From Candidatus Pacearchaeota archaeon (GTDB lineage Archaea > Nanobdellota > Nanobdellia > Pacearchaeales > GW2011-AR1), in contig JAGVXF010000007.1 of the NCBI GenBank assembly GCA_018303925.1, positions 24,694-56,774 on the forward strand: DNA of 32,081 nt. Reading direction: 5' to 3'. Under the pieces are notes generated by a model that worked only from the letters and a program-made list of their open reading frames with translations, ran no database searches and was not told the origin of the DNA. Below, piece by piece: positions 30,992-32,081 of the stretch. Numbering within the stretch: position 1 is the first letter of the stretch; every line of letters starts with the position of its first letter. A program made the translations under genes and the position numbers.

Positions 30992-31098
30992 CCTCTCCTT
31001 ATAAACTTTTTCTTGGGGTTTTCGTTACTTTAAGTTATCCAGAAACTTTAAAAAGTCTTTATGGGATAAGAATTTTAATTAAATTGGAGGTATGAAGG

Positions 31099-31200
31099 AT
31101 GCCCAAACCAAAAAAAGAAAAACTTAAAGAAGACGACGACTTCGAAGGGGAAGATGCAGGCAAAGAAGACGACGACTTCGAAGATGATGAAGAATACTAA
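31099..31200 (+). CDS. Very small acidic protein
   Basis: This 33-codon frame begins MPKPKKEKLKEDDDFEGED. It has a basic start and an acidic, Asp/Glu-rich remainder containing the repeat KEDDDFE (DNA repeat GAAGACGACGACTTCGAAG twice). A textbook Shine-Dalgarno GGAGGT (31086-31091) lies 7 nt upstream, rare in this window and strong evidence that it is translated. A TATA-like CTTTAAAAAG is at about 31046-31055. The family is not recognised. The 216 bp after it (31201-31416) contain nothing I can identify. Confidence 0.6.
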   Translation: MPKPKKEKLKEDDDFEGEDAGKEDDDFEDDEEY

Positions 31201-31416
31201 ATTTTAGTATCTTTTTTTAATTTTTATTTTTTAAGTTCATTGCCTCAAAATCGAATCTGCTTGATTTCTGCGCTGGAAAGTGTTGATATCAAAGGTCTGT
31301 TTATGCGGGTTAATATTTAGAGGTCAGATTAATCAAATTGACAAAATAAGGTAATTTGTTAAACAATTTTTGGATTTATTAGTTTTCTGGTAAAAGCGGG
31401 GAACCCCCTTTAAAAA

Positions 31417-31650
31417 TCATCTTCTTTCTGGGATTGAAACAAGACAGTCAGAACAAATGGCGCTCTTTTCTTTTGTTTTTGGATCAACGCTAATTTTGTA
31501 ATATCCGGCTCTTAAGTCTCTTTTACATTTTGAACATTTGTTGCCCTGTTTTTTTATAAATTCTTTTCGGTCATATGACGCAACTTTTATCTCTTTTGAT
31601 TTACTTCTTTTAAGTGCATCTATGTAATTTTGTGATTCTATTATTGCCAT
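31417..31650 (-). CDS. Small zinc-finger-like protein
   Basis: This 77-residue protein has a treble-clef or HNH-like Cys arrangement: CSKC (residues about 39-42) and CSDC (66-69). It is preceded by a basic N-terminal helix region with YDRKEFIKKQGNKC. The CxxC pairs with about 23 residues between them resemble the zinc core of HNH/McrA-type or TRASH-like fingers, but no His-Asn catalytic residues are visible, so a nuclease role is not supported. An AT-rich promoter lies upstream on the minus strand. Confidence 0.65.
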   Translation of the reverse strand: MAIIESQNYIDALKRSKSKEIKVASYDRKEFIKKQGNKCSKCKRDLRAGYYKISVDPKTKEKSAICSDCLVSIPERR

Positions 31651-31779
31651 ACAAAAGAGAGAATTTGTCAGGTTATAAACTTAATTATGCTACTTTATAA
31701 TAATTCCAAACCCATTTTTAAATTTTGAAATCTTTACAATTATCTAAATATTTATTAATCTTCCTTCGTAATTTATTTT

Positions 31780-31929
31780 ATGGGGAAAAGTCTTTTGAAT
31801 GTGATAAAAGATTCAGGAATATTTCTAATAAAAGGGGTTGACCAGGGGATTTATGGGCACCTGCAGATTGACGCCGAGTTTTTGATCAAGTCTTTTTACT
31901 ATAAAATTAAGGATTATCTTGGTTTTTGA
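31780..31929 (+). CDS. Small uncharacterised protein
   Basis: This 49-codon frame (MGKSLLNVIKDSGIFLIKGV onward, ending KIKDYLGF) has a TATA-like CTAAATATTTAT (31744-31755) at the correct spacing for a leaderless start. There is one moderately hydrophobic N-terminal helix and no motif. It is probably a real small gene because of the promoter position; the function is unknown. Confidence 0.5.
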   Translation: MGKSLLNVIKDSGIFLIKGVDQGIYGHLQIDAEFLIKSFYYKIKDYLGF

Positions 31930-32009
31930 AAATACAATTTTCTTTAAGTAAATTTTTAAGGGAAAACCTGAATATAAAAACTTAAAAAGTAATTTTTGTT
32001 TTGGGGGTT

Positions 32010-32081
32010 ATGAAGATAGGGGAAGTTGAACTAAAGTGGCTTGGCCATTCGGGATTTTTAATTCAAAATTCAAAGATTATT
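32010..32081 (+). CDS. Metallo-beta-lactamase-fold hydrolase, 5' end only (cut by window)
   Basis: The first 24 codons read MKIGEVELKWLGHSGFLIQN and continue to the window edge. The ELKWLGHSGFLI start is typical of the UPF0173-type metallo-beta-lactamase superfamily, metal-dependent hydrolases. The HxHxDH metal motif would lie beyond the window. GGGGG (32003-32007) just upstream might act as a ribosome-binding site. Confidence 0.7.
   Translation, partial: MKIGEVELKWLGHSGFLIQNSKII

Noticed and set aside
31201-31416. Possible non-coding RNA gene in the gap after the small acidic protein
   Set aside because: No stable stem set, box motif or internal promoter could be recognised by eye.

Overview
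The window is AT-rich, gene-dense archaeal DNA, most likely from a small-genome DPANN lineage of the Pacearchaeota/Woesearchaeota kind. The archaeal signals are ribosomal protein S17e, an EndA-type tRNA-splicing endonuclease, transcription factor TFE with a zinc ribbon, deoxyhypusine synthase, the archaea-only GatD/GatE amidotransferase, archaeal-type ProRS, an intron-bearing tRNA-Met, and TATA-like boxes about 22-30 nt upstream of most first-gene start codons. LeuRS, AlaRS, AspRS and DisA look bacterial in type, and several enzymes are trimmed versions of their families. The lineage is inferred from protein resemblance, not from a marker phylogeny.

Layout. Positions 1-2000 (mostly minus strand): tRNA-Met with intron, rps17e, an unknown winged-helix protein and endA. 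Positions 2000-8750: leuS, an apparent remnant of a diversity-generating retroelement (DGR) variable region, two uncharacterised genes (one a membrane transglutaminase-like protein), a short alaS and a decayed small gene. Positions 8750-14700: two coiled-coil proteins, TFE, rhomboid protease, SpoIIM-like membrane protein, deoxyhypusine synthase and a full-length DisA diadenylate cyclase followed by a 57-bp tandem repeat. Positions 14700-19900: an unknown gene with a suspected homopolymer frameshift, a DHH-DHHA1 phosphoesterase, proS, a small helical protein, a membrane-anchored HtrA-like protease, and a 60-bp tandem repeat running into tRNA-Arg(UCG). Positions 19940-23281: gatD, an unknown gene and a shortened gatE. 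Positions 23337-25429: a complete DGR. Positions 25476-30991: aspS, a small antitoxin-like ORF, gatB-gatC-gatA and a metallophosphoesterase. The end holds small uncharacterised proteins and the start of a metallo-beta-lactamase-fold hydrolase.

The main system is the DGR. A 227-residue target protein ends in an 83-bp variable region (VR, 23917-23999). It is matched 359 bp downstream by an 83-bp template repeat (TR, 24276-24358), followed by a reverse transcriptase with YVDD and GNLTSQ motifs. All 16 VR/TR differences fall at template adenines and none at the 56 other positions. All nine AAY (Asn) codons of the template are altered in the VR. A GNRA-loop hairpin follows the VR directly. A related, broken VR-like segment with a similar GNRA-loop hairpin lies downstream of leuS, which suggests an older second target.

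The other theme is aminoacyl-tRNA supply. GatDE makes Gln-tRNA(Gln). An AspRS with a His at the position linked to relaxed specificity sits beside gatBCA, consistent with Asn-tRNA(Asn) formation by transamidation. Both GatE and AspRS lack the inserted GAD-type domain that their families usually carry.
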